Below are positions 23,151 to 34,510 of a DNA stretch of 64,000 nt, one piece after another. A program made the position numbers and the translations under genes. Position 1 is the stretch's first letter; each line of letters opens with the position of its first letter. The notes under the pieces were generated by a model. That model was not told the DNA's origin and ran no database searches. It saw nothing but the letters and a program-made list of their open reading frames with translations. Location: the NCBI RefSeq assembly GCF_042477335.2, contig NC_091245.1, positions 88,016,501-88,080,500 of the forward strand, given 5' to 3'. This DNA is from Ovis canadensis (lineage: Eukaryota > Chordata > Mammalia > Artiodactyla > Bovidae).

Positions 23151-24945
23151 CTACATCTAGGCTGTCATCTTCATTTACACAGGAGGGAACTGAGGCCTAA
23201 AGAGGGAATCTTTGCCAGGAGCAGAGAGCCAATTAGGACATGACCACTTTCCCCCTCACCCATATGGTCTCAGCTATTTATTTTACAAACAACACAGGGG
23301 GATTTTAATAAGTTTTTTTCTTAGAGGCAATTGTTATGTGTTTATGTATTTTCCATTTGTTAATAAACTATTTAGATCAGCAGTGTCGCTGGAGCCCAAA
23401 CCATGGGGTTATTGGTTGTAAAGCTCGGGCTCCGGGAAGTGGACTCTCTTTCCAGTTCGGCCCCAACTCCAGGCAGCGGAGCCCTATTCCTGCTGCTGCC
23501 CTCGGGGCACCAGCATCTTCTTCCTAGGTCTGTCCCCAGTTGCTCTCTCTGTAAATGCACCACCAGCCCCATAGGCTCCCTCTGTGTCTGGATGTTTTGG
23601 TCCATAATCCCTCCCTCAATTTGCTGGGCCAAGCGAGGGTGGACGTGGTGGGATTAGTTTCACCCACTGGCCGCCTCTGCCTTCCTGAGAAGACCTGCCT
23701 CTCCTTCCGGTGCTCACTGTGGGCCCAGCATGTTTCCAATATTGCATCAGTGTTTTCCCCAACGGAGAAATGCTTTAATGGGGCAGATTTGTTCTCTGTA
23801 CGGGAAACATGTGGGCCCATGTCAGATGCTGTGGAGCGAGTTGCCCTCCACCTCAGCCATCTGAGGTCTCCTCTCGGGGGCTTCCGTCCCTGAGCCCAGG
23901 AGAAGGGCAGTTTCCTAGATCTGGTGGTATGAGGACGAGACTTTGGGGTGAGTAACTCTTCTAAAAGGGCAGAACCACGATAGTATGTTTAAGTCAGCCC
24001 AATTCCTGGGACATTCATACAAGAATTCAGTTGTGGTCTGAATTTCCTAGGAAAAGAGGAAGGAAACAGTTTGCTTTGTCTGATGTAAACTGGACCTTAC
24101 TGAAGGATCTTAAATGGGAGTGGGGTGGGGTAGGAAGAGAGTAGCCCACTCCCTCCTCTGAAGGCCTAGATGGCAACAGTTGGCAAGAGGGTGAGGGGAG
24201 AAAGCCTAGGACAGAGCAGAGTCTCTGGCCCCAAACCTTAATAAACTAAGTCCCTGTCCTCCTGGGAACTTTCTTTTTCTGAGCCTGGCATTCTTTCCGA
24301 AGCCCTGAAATCTCTAAAGCTGGCATTTCTCACCTTCAGGGAGCTGTGACACCCTGGGATGTTTTATTTAATCCATCAGCCTTCTCTTCTGCTTTTCCTG
24401 CCAATTGGGGGGGTCCATAACCTGCAGTTAAATAATTAAAGTTAATTAAAGGTTTATTTCATTTTGAGCATTTCACAAAGCCCTGGAGATAATTGGAGTT
24501 TCCCTCCAGTGTTGCAAAACCAGGTTTGGAAATCTCAGATTGAGAGGTCATTGGGTAAGGGATGATGGAGACAAAGGAGAAAAGAGGGAAAAAAGTGGGG
24601 GGGCGGGCATGGAGAGAGACAGAACCTTTTGTTTCTACTGGGTCTCCTGTCTGGGCTAGAGGGCTCTAGTCGGTTTAACAGAGTGATTCAGTTCCCAAAT
24701 GGTTGACTCCATTCTGATGTACCGGAACAGTCAGAAAAAGACACAGCCGAAGAGAGACGGAGACAGAGGCTCCCAGGGTCGTCCGCCCAGCCACTGACAG
24801 TATCATCCCAGAAAGAGACCTCTATTCTTGACTCCCTCGCCCCGCGCCCCAACCACAAGGATTTGAGGAAAGCCCCTCTTTACAAATGCGAAGTCTGCTG
24901 ATTTGAATTAGGCTCCTGAAAACTCGCCTCCTGCCCCCGGAAGAT
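23151..24945. other. Unique sequence with an AT-rich homeodomain-site cluster
   Basis: A weak reverse MIR-like trace may cover 23.15-23.22 kb. The rest shows no gene. At 24428-24500 there is an unusually AT-rich patch in GC-richer surroundings, with taattaaagttaattaaagg, two overlapping TAATTA cores and a TTAATTAA palindrome at 24442-24449. It lies just left of the orphan CpG block and is a candidate conserved element. Confidence 0.4.
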
Positions 24946-24949
24946 TTAT

Positions 24950-26000
24950 TTTATTAAGTGGTCCACACCTGAAAGTAATTGAGCCTCTCGGCATGGGTAC
25001 CGGGGCTGCGGAGGGAGACCGGAGTTGCAGCGGCGGCGCCCAGTTCCTGCCGGTCTCCGGGCTCTGCGCCCCTCCGAGCCTTGGTGTCTCCGCGGCGCCT
25101 CAATTCTGCTCGGCCTTCCGCGCCGGCGTTGCTCATGGAGAGAGCGGTCTGGCGTGCGAGTGGGGGAAGGAGGGATACGTGGGTCGATCAGGAATTGCAT
25201 GTGGATGTGGGTAGGTGGCTACGTCCAGCGTTGCCCTCGCACCGCCATGTCACCTCTGGGCCCGCCGACCTCGGTGCTCGTCCTGCCGACTCCGGTGCTC
25301 GTCCCGCCCGCGTACCCTCGCCAGCCCTTAGCTCTGGCACAGGAGGCCCCGCCCAAAATGGGAGTAAGAGAGAGATCGAAATAGATAAAAGCATTCAAAA
25401 TTTAATGTCAACATCAAATCTCTATAAAACCAGATCAAAGAGAACGGGCGCTTGGTTTCTTCTCGGATCACCCGCGGCCTTGAGGCTCAGGGGGACCCCT
25501 CCGCCGGGGGTCGAGCCTCCGGTTGCCCGGCGCCTTCTCTCCAGCCGGGGCCGAGGATTCCAGCACCTCAGCCTGGGGCCTGAGCCCAGCTGGTGCGCTC
25601 GCCAGCGGAACCCGCCCGGCGCCCGTGAACTTGGGGCCTGGTGAACTAACGGCTTGACCGCAGTGCGGCCAGGCTCTCCTGGAGCAGAGGTGGAGGCGGT
25701 GGGCCGAGAAAACGCGCGAGCCGGGAGCGCTGAGCACGGGGGCCCGTGACGGACAGACGGCACGACGGGCGGGTGGCGGACCGGAGGGTGGGTGCCGCCT
25801 GCCCCGAACCCGCCGCTACGGCTCGTGTCCCTCTCTCATCCGGGCCGCAGGCTGTGGTGAGCAGCCCAGCAGCGAATTGCGGCTTCCCGTCTGTTGTGCG
25901 CAACAAGCTTCGCCGGCTCCCGCGCCTTCCCGGGGTTCCTGCGGCGCGGACCGTGCGCTTGCTTTCGTTTTCTTCTGTCCTTTCTCTATCCCGTTCTTTC
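24950..26000. promoter_or_regulatory. Orphan CpG-rich block between ALX3 and UBL4B
   Basis: CG dinucleotides are dense from about 24.98 to 25.98 kb (for example ctccgcggcgcctcaattc and cgcggaccgtgcg), while DNA on both sides is CpG-poor. No known protein is encoded; the overlapping open frames on both strands are those expected in GC-rich DNA. A TATAAAAC sequence lies at 25423-25430 in a short AT-rich notch. It could be the promoter of an unannotated noncoding transcript, or an intergenic island acting as an enhancer or Polycomb site for ALX3 about 13 kb away. Confidence 0.55.
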
Positions 26001-26690
26001 ATAAACACGTATGTGTTTCCCTTTGCGCCTCCGAAACGATTCTTAGAAGGTGAATGACTATATGGAGCTTTCTTCTCGTACTTGGTCACAGACGAATTTT
26101 GCAGGGCGGAATGAAACTCTCCGTGTTTCCAAAGAGACGTGCGAATTGAGCTCTTTTCTAATTACAAACCTGCGATCTCACAGAACCTTCAAGGTTACGA
26201 CCGCAAGAAATATGAATGAAGATAAACCCTCAAATCTTGAGAATAAATATGGAGAACTTTATTAGTAGCAAAATCATCGTCTCTTTCTCTCACTCCACAT
26301 AAAAAAGAATTGTAAATTACCGAGGTTCTCTGCCTGTATCAGTTTTATGTGCTGTAGCATTCCACCCCTCCGGACATAAATTTCCATGTCTGCAGAGCCT
26401 GCTCATAGGTAAAACCACATGTCCATTTTGAGTGCCTGTGTATGCTGGCACAGGGTACAGTAATTTGCTGCTATGGACAGTTCATGGTGATGGAGGTTGA
26501 GACTAATGTCTTTCGATGGGCATGCATGGAGGGCTATTTATATTTAGACACCTGGGAGAAATACCTGGGATTCATAATGGTAAATATACTAGCCAGAGAG
26601 GATTTCCTTTCATATGTAGCCTGAAAGTACAAGAAATCCTCAAGGGAAAAAGGCAGAAAAATTCAATAGAGGCTGAAGAAAAGTTTTTTC
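26001..26690. other. AT-richer unique sequence right of the orphan CpG block
   Basis: Base composition drops sharply at about 26.0 kb. A 71-codon open frame at 26050-26265 has no recognisable motif. There is no repeat I can name. Confidence 0.35.
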
Positions 26691-27040
26691 TGCTGTGAAA
26701 GAAAGTAAAGGGAAGAGAAAGATCGAAAGGGAGCAAAAGAAAGAAGACAAAATGTAAAGAGATGCAGTGCTGAAAGGCAAAATGGAAATTCGCAACAAAG
26801 GGATGGGAATGTCACAAAAGAGACTATGAGAGAGAAACAGAGGAAAAGGAGAGGAAGAACACTGTTAGGACAAGAAATATATAAAGAAAGATGGAAGGAG
26901 AGACAGACAGATGGAAGGAGAAAGAGTAGGCACAAAAAGATGTAGAAGAAAGGCATCAAGAAGGATGAAGAGACAAAGAGCGGAGCCCAGATTGGGGGTG
27001 GGGTGGGGTGAGGTGGAGTGGGGTGGGGCGGGGAGGAGAA
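26690..27040 (+). repeat. Purine-rich tract with a GGGGT-type end
   Basis: About 300 bases are almost entirely A and G on the plus strand (gaaagaaagtaaagggaag and similar), ending in degenerate ggggtggggtgaggtggag units at about 26995-27030. It looks like an old, expanded GA-rich simple repeat. Confidence 0.7.
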
Positions 27041-27895
27041 GATAGAAGCCCTGGAAGCTGGGAGCCTTCCCAGGGCCTCACTTCTCAGATTTCCTCAACA
27101 CAAGGGAAATCCAGGGAAGCCTTTGTGGGCGCCGTTTGTTTGCTCCAGACCCGGATCTGATGATGCCGTTGATTTGGTTTTTAAACAGTGGGTTTGCAGC
27201 CTTCTGGGCTGGGGCAGGGGTCTGCTAGCCATCCTTAAACCTTCAGGTTGGATTGAATTTCGGCCACTTTGATGGTCCTGTAATCGTCTCCCAGTTTTCC
27301 AATTTCCAATCCCCTCCACCCGGCTGGGGGTTGAAAAGGGACTTTAAAGATGCCTTTGATAACGTCTCACGGTTACATATTTCCATAACAATTTTCTTTA
27401 CCAGATCGTTAAGTCTGATGCGGGCCCCAGATGTTCTGGGGGAGGAAAAGGGAACCAGTCCCCTTGTCCCAGCCTGCCAGGCACTTGGAGACAGGAGTGG
27501 GGAGGTGAACTCAAGTGCCCCAGGACCCAGAACCCTCCTTTAGCCAGCCTGTCTCTACTCTCACTGTCTCTTCCTCCAGCTCTTCCTGGACCACATTTTC
27601 CAAATCCTTCTCAGAGCCAGGGACCCAGCCTCTTCACACAGTTTTGGCATTAGTGCAGCCCTACGTGTCTCTTTTCCACCCAGACTTCCCTGTTTTGGAT
27701 CTCCTTGCATGCTCTCTCCTTGGTGATGGTTGCTGGAGTGGAGAAGCTACTTCGCACTCATGTCTTAGTAGTCAGATTGATTCCAGGTGCCCCTGTTGAG
27801 AGCTTTAATGGGCCTTCCTGGAGACACAGTGTCCTTACATTAGGAGACTTTCCTTCTACCTCAAATACGTTGATTGATTTTTACTGTTTGAAAGG
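27041..27895. other. Unique sequence, nothing recognised
   Basis: Two contiguous plus-strand open frames of 94-96 codons at 27.25-27.80 kb have no recognisable domain. No exon or repeat is supported. Confidence 0.35.
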
Positions 27896-27899
27896 CTGA

Positions 27900-28380
27900 G
27901 ATGGAAGCAGTCAGTCAAACCTGTCCTACCCTTAAGGAGGGCAGCATCTGCCTGGTTGGGGAAATGAGATGTATGCAAATACCTTGGGCTGAGGGCTGAG
28001 TGAGTGTGAAGAAGGCAGGAAAGAGGTGTTATAAAGTGGCCACAACGTTCAAAGGCAGCAAGATGACTGTGGCTGGGGACATCTGGGAAAACTTCATGGA
28101 GGTGGTGGCATCTGCTCTGAATCCTGGGGAACAGGCAGCATTAGACTGCATGGGGATGGGGAATGGCAGGCACTGTGGCAGGCTGATGGGGGAGACATTT
28201 GGAGGCAGAGACACTTCTCAGTGCCCTCGCCCCACATCAGACCTGGGTAGACACTGCAGCAAGCTTCACTTATTCAATTCATTTCACCCAACATTTGTTG
28301 AAACCGGGCACTGAACTGAGCATGTGCTGGGTGCTGGGACATAGGAATGAAAGAGACAGGTTCCTGCCATTCTGGGCATA
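27900..28380. repeat. L2-like remnants
   Basis: Two pieces resemble the L2 3' region: cttcatggaggtggtggcat with preceding gaaggcaggaaagaggtg, and cacccaacatttgttgaaac with gtgctgggtgctgggacata. Both are strongly diverged. Confidence 0.45.
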
Positions 28381-31262
28381 GATCATGTTGCTTTAGATCA
28401 TGTTCCACAGAATTCTAAGGGGCTTCTCAGGGCAGTTGGAGCAGTGAAAGGGGGGCCAAGCAGGCAGCTGGCCCCCACCCCTACTGCAGCCAGAGTGGTT
28501 CCACTTTTTATTTACCAGAATTCCTGTGAAATTTCCCTTAGAAGAAAACAGGGGGCGGGGGGGGGCGGTTCTCTACTGTTTAAAAAGAAAGAAAATTCCT
28601 AGTTCATGCGTGTTTATGAATTATGAAAAATTGCTAAGTGAATAACTAACTAAAGGAAAGCATGAGTGTGCATTTGCCAAAGACTGTGATAATCCAACTC
28701 TGGACACCTAAGTTTTGATTTAAAAGGCCCAAGGTCCCTTTTGTGCTTTTGCTGTCTGTGTTCTGTGGATAGAGTGCAGCAGGCTGTTTTCTCCTGCTCT
28801 TTTCTCCCACTCCTCAGTTGGTTGGGAGTGGCTAGGTTCCAGCTATTCCTGGAGCACTCAGGGGTCTTATTCTAATGATATCCCAAGACTAGACTTCCCA
28901 AATGCGGGCTGAACACAGCTGGTCAGAGATCCCACCCCTTGCTTTTCGTTATATCTCGTGAGTTGCAATATGATAAAACGTCAGCAGGGGGCAGGACAGA
29001 AACGTGGGGCGCTGCTCTCTAAGGGCAACATCCATGGAAAGTGTGGAGAGCCCATCTAAGCACTGCCCTTCTGGGTAGACTAAGATGAGTGCACACAGTC
29101 TTGTGTGTCTGCAAGAAGCTTACAGTCCCATGGTGACTTCAGTGATATAGTCCCCTACTCTTCAAGCAGGCAGAGGAGTTGGTTGGAGTTGTAGCTGGAA
29201 CCCCTATCCTCTTCCAACACTGCCCTCCACCCCTGCAGTCCCGTACGTGCCCCCAGAGGCCTAGCCTCCCCTCAGGGTCCCCACTGGTTTCTCCAGCTGC
29301 AAGGACCAAGGTCAAGGGAGCCTCAGCGTGGCTCTGATTCCCCATGATGACTGCAGACATACATGGGGTACATGACTATTGTGAGCTCCTTGCAGGTGGG
29401 ATCCCTGAGGGACTAGGATGATGGCGCCCTAGGCTAAGCCCTCACAGCTAGGGGAGAACAAGCCAGCGCTGCCCACCCTCATCTAGGGGACCACCTTCCC
29501 CTAACCTAGGCGGGGGTCTGCCTATAGGCCTCACCCTTCCTAGCTGAGAGGGCTGGGTGCCCTTCTGTGCTGAGTCAGGAAGAATGTTGCTCAAAGTCTA
29601 GGAGTGCCCATGTGCATATGTGTGTGTGTGCTTGTGGGCTGGTGCAGGTGAAGGACTGGTCATTCACAGGTGTCCTCACTTCCAGCCTGACCCGAGTGCC
29701 TTAGCCCCGCAAGCCGATGACATGCATTAAGCACCCGTGCTGCTCAGGGCTCTAGGCCGGCTCACCGGGAGGTAGAGCTGTGAACTAGACCCAGTCCCCA
29801 CCTTTGGGGTTTGGTGGGGTAGACAAAAAGCTTCCCAGAAATGTGCCCCAGAGGCACCTTGCGGTGGGCTGGCCGGGCGGGTGTGCTGTGCGGAGTCCAC
29901 CTGCGTGTGCTGGGAGGGGGGCCCAGTCTGCAGAGCCCCGGCCATGCTTGTCCTTTCACTGCTGAGCCCCTTGTATCTGGCAGCAGGGCCAGCACAGAGG
30001 GGACGTGTCATTATTGTGTGGAGAACGGGAGAGGAGATGTAAGAAGGCATTCTAGCACGGTGGCGTGGTGAGTCCCCAGCCAGAGCTACACCTTCATTTT
30101 AAGCCTGGAAGTCTTGTCTCTCAGGAAGCCCTACAGTCCCAGGCAAACCTGGAGGGCTGGCCACCCTAGCTTCTGCACCAACCTCCCCCCACCGCCCCCC
30201 CACCACCTTGGGAAAGGGCCGTGCAGCTGGTTCCTCCTTGACCCTCCCTCTACACCCCCACCCCTTTCTCCTTCTCCCCAACCCAGCAGGCTCTCCTGTT
30301 AGGTCTCCTGGGTCTCGCTCTGCCCCAGCCATGACCCCCCAGCCTGACCTCCAGGGCTGCCCACTTCCCTTTCCCTCGGCCATTCCTGATAAGGAGACTA
30401 GAAGCAGGTTTGCCCTTTCACCTCTGCATATCTCTCCACGGAGCCCGCGGGTCCCCACATCCTAGGTCACATCCTCCGCATCCTGCGGCCCCCCTCAGGC
30501 TGCAGGTTTTATATGGGAGAGAACTGTGGGGATGAGGTCCTATCCTGGCCTATCGAGGCGCCTGCTCCCAGGACACAAGAACTGCTGGACAGGATGGCTG
30601 AGCTGACCGAGTCCCGCCCTTCATTTTGACTGACATTCTTGGTGGAATTGGCCGGATGTTTCTCCTTCGCAAGAGACACAGCCTCGGGCAAGACAGCTGT
30701 GCCTCCTTCAGCCCGATCACAGCTGGAGGTGCTGAGAACCCAGGACCCATAATTCCTACTTTTGGGATAACACCAGCAGGCCAAAAGGTTTCCAGGGAAG
30801 GGGTGTGGTGGCTTCTTTGGGGTCCTAAGAGGACAGCAAGACTCACATCTGAATATTTTCTGTTCTTGTTCTTCCTGAGCTCTGTTCTCTGCCTGGGTCT
30901 AGGAACCCCACATGGACACTCTCACCTGACTTGGGCAGGCAGTCCTGTGTGGGGACCACCTGATACACAGAGACACCTGAGGTCTGGCCTAGGCCAAATG
31001 CCGTTTAAAGTCCTGAGTCATGCCCAAACCTACTCCTTATTTTTGATAAAGGCACCATTTGGGGACATTTTGGTCCAGAACTTCCATCTCCATGAGTTAG
31101 AAGTATGATTGGATGCAGCTGTTATTTAAAGGGCATATTGTGGTCTTTGCTGATTCAGAAGCGTTTCATAAGTTTGCAGTGTTTGGGAAAATACCATTTG
31201 TGTTAATAACATCAAATTTGTGGCCTTGAGATGGTGAGAATTCTATATTCAGAGAATTTTTG
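28381..31262. other. Gene-free stretch, mostly unique
   Basis: It contains a G-run near 28.55-28.57 kb, a candidate CTCF motif at 28981-28994, a weak L2-like trace near 29.72-29.84 kb, a short TG run at 29.62 kb and a C-rich patch at 30.18-30.28 kb. Open frames up to 160 codons show no family resemblance. Confidence 0.4.
28981..28994 (+). promoter_or_regulatory. Candidate CTCF motif
   Basis: tcagcagggggcag matches the forward CTCF core (CCASYAGRKGGCRS) with one mismatch at the first base. Motif evidence only. Confidence 0.3.
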
Positions 31263-31277
31263 CCTTTGGTGAAATCT

Positions 31278-31486
31278 GTGAAAGTGTTAATCCCTCAGTG
31301 GTCTCTGACTGTTTGTGACCCCATGGACTGTAACCCAGGAGGCTCCTCTGTCCATGGGATTCTCCAGGCAAGAATACTATAGTGCGTTGCCATTTCCTCC
31401 TCCAGGGGATCTTCTCGATGCAGGGATTGAACATGAGTCTCCTGCATCGCAGGCAGATTCTTTACAATCTGTGCCGTCAGGGAAGC
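31278..31486 (-). repeat. Bov-tA SINE with 15-bp target duplication
   Basis: Reverse full-length copy. The flanks 31263-31277 (cctttggtgaaatct) and 31487-31501 (cctttggtaaaatct) match at 14 of 15 bases, marking the insertion precisely. Confidence 0.92.
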
Positions 31487-31501
31487 CCTTTGGTAAAATC
31501 T

Positions 31502-32685
31502 AGCCACAGCAAATACCAATACCACAAATACCACAGCAGATACTTGGTGGAAGTGGAAAATTTATCTACCTGCAGCCTGCTGGGGCTATAAAGGAAAAGT
31601 AAAATGCTCCTGCCCTTGATCCTGGGTGATTTGGGTGGTTATGGGCTTTGTGTATGAATATGAGACTCAAGGCTCTTGTTTTCATTTCTTCATCTTTTAT
31701 AGTCATGTTTTTTCAGGCTTTCGTCATGTGAGTAGCACCTTCATGATTTTGGCCACATCTGAGTGCCACTTGTACTATTAACATTTTTCTTTAAATTAAC
31801 TCACTGCACACACACACACACGTCCACATACACATGAATATCTTTTCAAAGGACATTGTACAGTCCTACTATAAATGGAACACCAGTAGCACTTGTCTTA
31901 AACAGAGAATAGCCAGAAAAATAAATAAAACTAAGGCATAGAATGTGATTACATTGTAGCTCAAGTTGCCTTTGGAAGGCTTTGAGTCTAAAGTTTGCTT
32001 TCTTTTGTTAAACAGGAATGTCAGCCACTGTAAAAGGCTGTTTAAGTCCCATCAGCCACAGTTTTAGTGACCAGATGCAGCTATTATCCAAAGGGCATAC
32101 TGTGATCAGGTCTGAGAGAGAAGTAGATGGGCATGAGTATTTCATTCTCTTGAGAGCACCGTCTTACATTGTTTCCAGTTCTACCCAGGGCACTGAGTGG
32201 TCCTGCCCAGGTGGTATTTTTCTCTGGCCACTGGCACAAAGCATCGACCACACCTTCCCTGCATCTTCGGCCATCAGACACCTGCTCACCACCCACAGGG
32301 AGAGGATCGATGGAGTTACTGGAGACAAGGGGTGCTGGTCTCGCCTTCTCTGATGTTGCCCAGAATATTCCAACCTTAATGAGACAACCCTAGAAAAACT
32401 GTTTCCACTTTTCTTAGCAGAGCTACAGGGAATTTTCCATAATGATTATGAGAAAACCCCAAGCGTGAGAACAGGCAGGGCATGTGAGCTTGACTTCCTG
32501 CTGCTGATGACTCCCAGTGGTATTTTCCGCTCTGCCCGCTCCCCTGAGTTCTAGACTGGTATGTCCAGCTGTCCGCGTGTCCTCTCCGATTGCAGGCCTA
32601 GAAGGCGTCTCAGCCTAACAAAGCGGAACCCTCGACTCGGCCACCAATCGGCTCCTCTTGCAGGGGCACCATTTCAGCCACAGGC
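31502..32685. other. Unique sequence with a short CA run
   Basis: A short CA repeat lies at 31805-31822. No gene or recognised repeat was found. AT-rich DNA gives way to GC-richer DNA at about 32.5 kb. Confidence 0.4.
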
Positions 32686-33344
32686 GCTGCCCCTCTCTAA
32701 GTTGCTCAGGCCAAAGACCCACATGGTCCCTTTCGTTTCCTCACCCCCTACATCCATTCCACCCCTCATCCTATTGCTCCACCTTCCAAAGTATCCAGAA
32801 GCCGGTGAATCACTCATCTCCGTCTGCCCCCCGATCCTGGTCCATGGCCCCACCATCTCTTGCCTGGACGCTGCCCTGGACCTGTTCTCCTTGCTCCTCC
32901 GCATTCTTCACTCTCCGAGAGTGATCTTTGGAAGAGAGAGGCCTGACTGCACCACTCCTCAGCTCAGACTCCTCCTGTGGCTTCTCCTGGCACTCAGAGC
33001 TGAACTCACACTCCTCCTGTGACCCAGGCCTCGGGCACTGCCTTCTCCATATCCTCCAGCCCGGGCTCATCCTACTCCAGCTGTGGTGTGTCTTCCTGCT
33101 CCTCCAGCACACCACCACCTCAAGGCCCATGTCCCTGCTGTTCCCTCTGCCCATGCTCCCTCCCTGGTCCTCATGTGGCTCCTGCTCTGCCCCTTCTCCT
33201 TGTTTGGGTCCCCATGGAGATGGACCTCCTTCGGGAGATGCCCTCCCCTCCCTGAGACGGCACCTTCCTCATTGTTCTCCAACCCTTTACCCTGCTTTCT
33301 TTTTTCTCACAGCATTTACCACTGTTGACTTTGTTTGCCTGAGA

Positions 33345-33640
33345 AAGTCCATTTCCTTCACTTTTGAGGGATGATTTCACTGGATACAGAATTATTTCAA
33401 CGGTTCAAATATTTCACTTCCCTTTCATCTTGCTTGCTTAGTGTCTGAGGAAAAGTCTGATGTAATTCTTACCTTGTTCTTCTGTGAGTAAAGCATTTGC
33501 ATTTTTTTTTTCCCTTCTGACTTCTTTTGAGATTTGTTCTTTGTCTTGATTTTCTGCCATTTCGGTGTGGTGTGGTTTTGTGTAAATCTTTTGGTATTTA
33601 TCCTGCTTGATGTCCTCTGTTGATGCTTAATATATACAGT
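33345..33640. repeat. L1M-like fragment nested in L2
   Basis: AT-rich text with cactggatacagaattattt, gtctgaggaaaagtctgatg and ggtatttatcctgcttgatg resembles the region of old mammalian L1 elements that reads ctgagaagtctgctg and tatttatcctgcttgg. Family and strand are not certain. Confidence 0.45.
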
Positions 33641-33642
33641 AA

Positions 33643-33967
33643 ATTTTTTTTTAGATGTATTTATTTATTTTTATTTTATTTCTTGACTGTGGTGGGTCTT
33701 TGCTGCTGCATGCAGGCTTTCTCTAGTTGTGGCCGGCGGGGGCTACTCTTCACTGTGATGTGCAGGCTTCTTATTGCCGTGGCTCCTCTTGTTGTGGACG
33801 TGTGTTCTAGATGCGTGGGCCTCGGTAGTTGCAGCATGTGGGTTCAGTAGCTGTGGCACATGGGCTTAGTTGCTCTGCAGCAAGTGGGATCTTCCCAGAT
33901 CAGGGTTTGAACCAGTGTCCCTTGCATTGCAAGGCAGATTCTTAACCACTGGACCACCGGGGAAGCC
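33643..33967 (-). repeat. CHR-2 type SINE nested in older repeats
   Basis: A reverse copy with an A/T tail at the left (agatgtatttatttattttt) and the tRNA-like end cttaaccactggaccaccgg at the right. At about 325 bases it is longer than the other CHR-2 copies here. Confidence 0.88.
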
Positions 33968-34279
33968 TTGTGTTACATATTTATTTGCTTATTTCTGTAC
34001 TGTCTCCCACGTGTAAATTCATGAGGACAGGGATTTTGTCTGATTCATTGCTTTATTTTACTGTTCGGAATAGTTTTAGAAGCTAGTGGCATTCAATACA
34101 TATTTTTTGAATAATTAATTAGTAATCGCATATAGAGTCTCTGATTCTGTTTGTGCAAGAAAGCCATGTCACAGCATGTAATTCACATTATAAAGTGTCA
34201 TTGTATGTTTTCTTAATTTGAAGTTTTTAAATTTATTCTTGCATTTCAGTATGAAATTGGCAGCTACACTTTCTTGAAA

Positions 34280-34510
34280 TAATATAAATAACAATGCCTA
34301 GCACTTACCAAGTGATTACTATATGGCAAACATGGTTGGATGGGCTTCACATGTTTTAACTCATTTAATCCCCACAAGAACTCTTTGAGGTAAGTATAAT
34401 TATTACCCTCATTTAGAGGTGAGGTGGCTGAAGCACAGAGAGGTTAAGTAACTTGTTCAAAGCCACATAGATACCAAGAGGTGAAGCTAGAATTTGAATT
34501 CATGGAGCGT
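34280..34510 (-). repeat. MIR SINE, nearly full length
   Basis: The reverse of the MIR consensus is readable throughout: caatgcctagcacttaccaa, actcatttaatccccacaag, gaggtaagtataattattac and aggttaagtaacttgttcaa. Confidence 0.85.

Larger units (their letters stand above)
32690..34125 (+). repeat. L2 LINE remnant, interrupted by younger insertions
   Basis: The left part (about 32.69-33.34 kb) resembles the L2 3' coding and UTR region, with ctgccttctccatatcctcc, gctgttccctctgcccatgc and cagcatttaccactgttgac. The right part (about 33.97-34.12 kb) resumes with tactgtctcccacgtgtaaa and ttcatgaggacagggatttt, the usual L2 terminal block. An L1M-like piece and a CHR-2 SINE lie in between. Confidence 0.6.

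Noticed and set aside
24979-25644. 221-codon plus-strand frame in the orphan CpG block
   Set aside because: No domain, overlapping frames of similar length on the other strand, and composition explained by GC content.
34112-34121. Second TAATTAATTA site
   Set aside because: It falls within the degraded tail of an L2 repeat, so a regulatory role is less likely than for the promoter-proximal copy.
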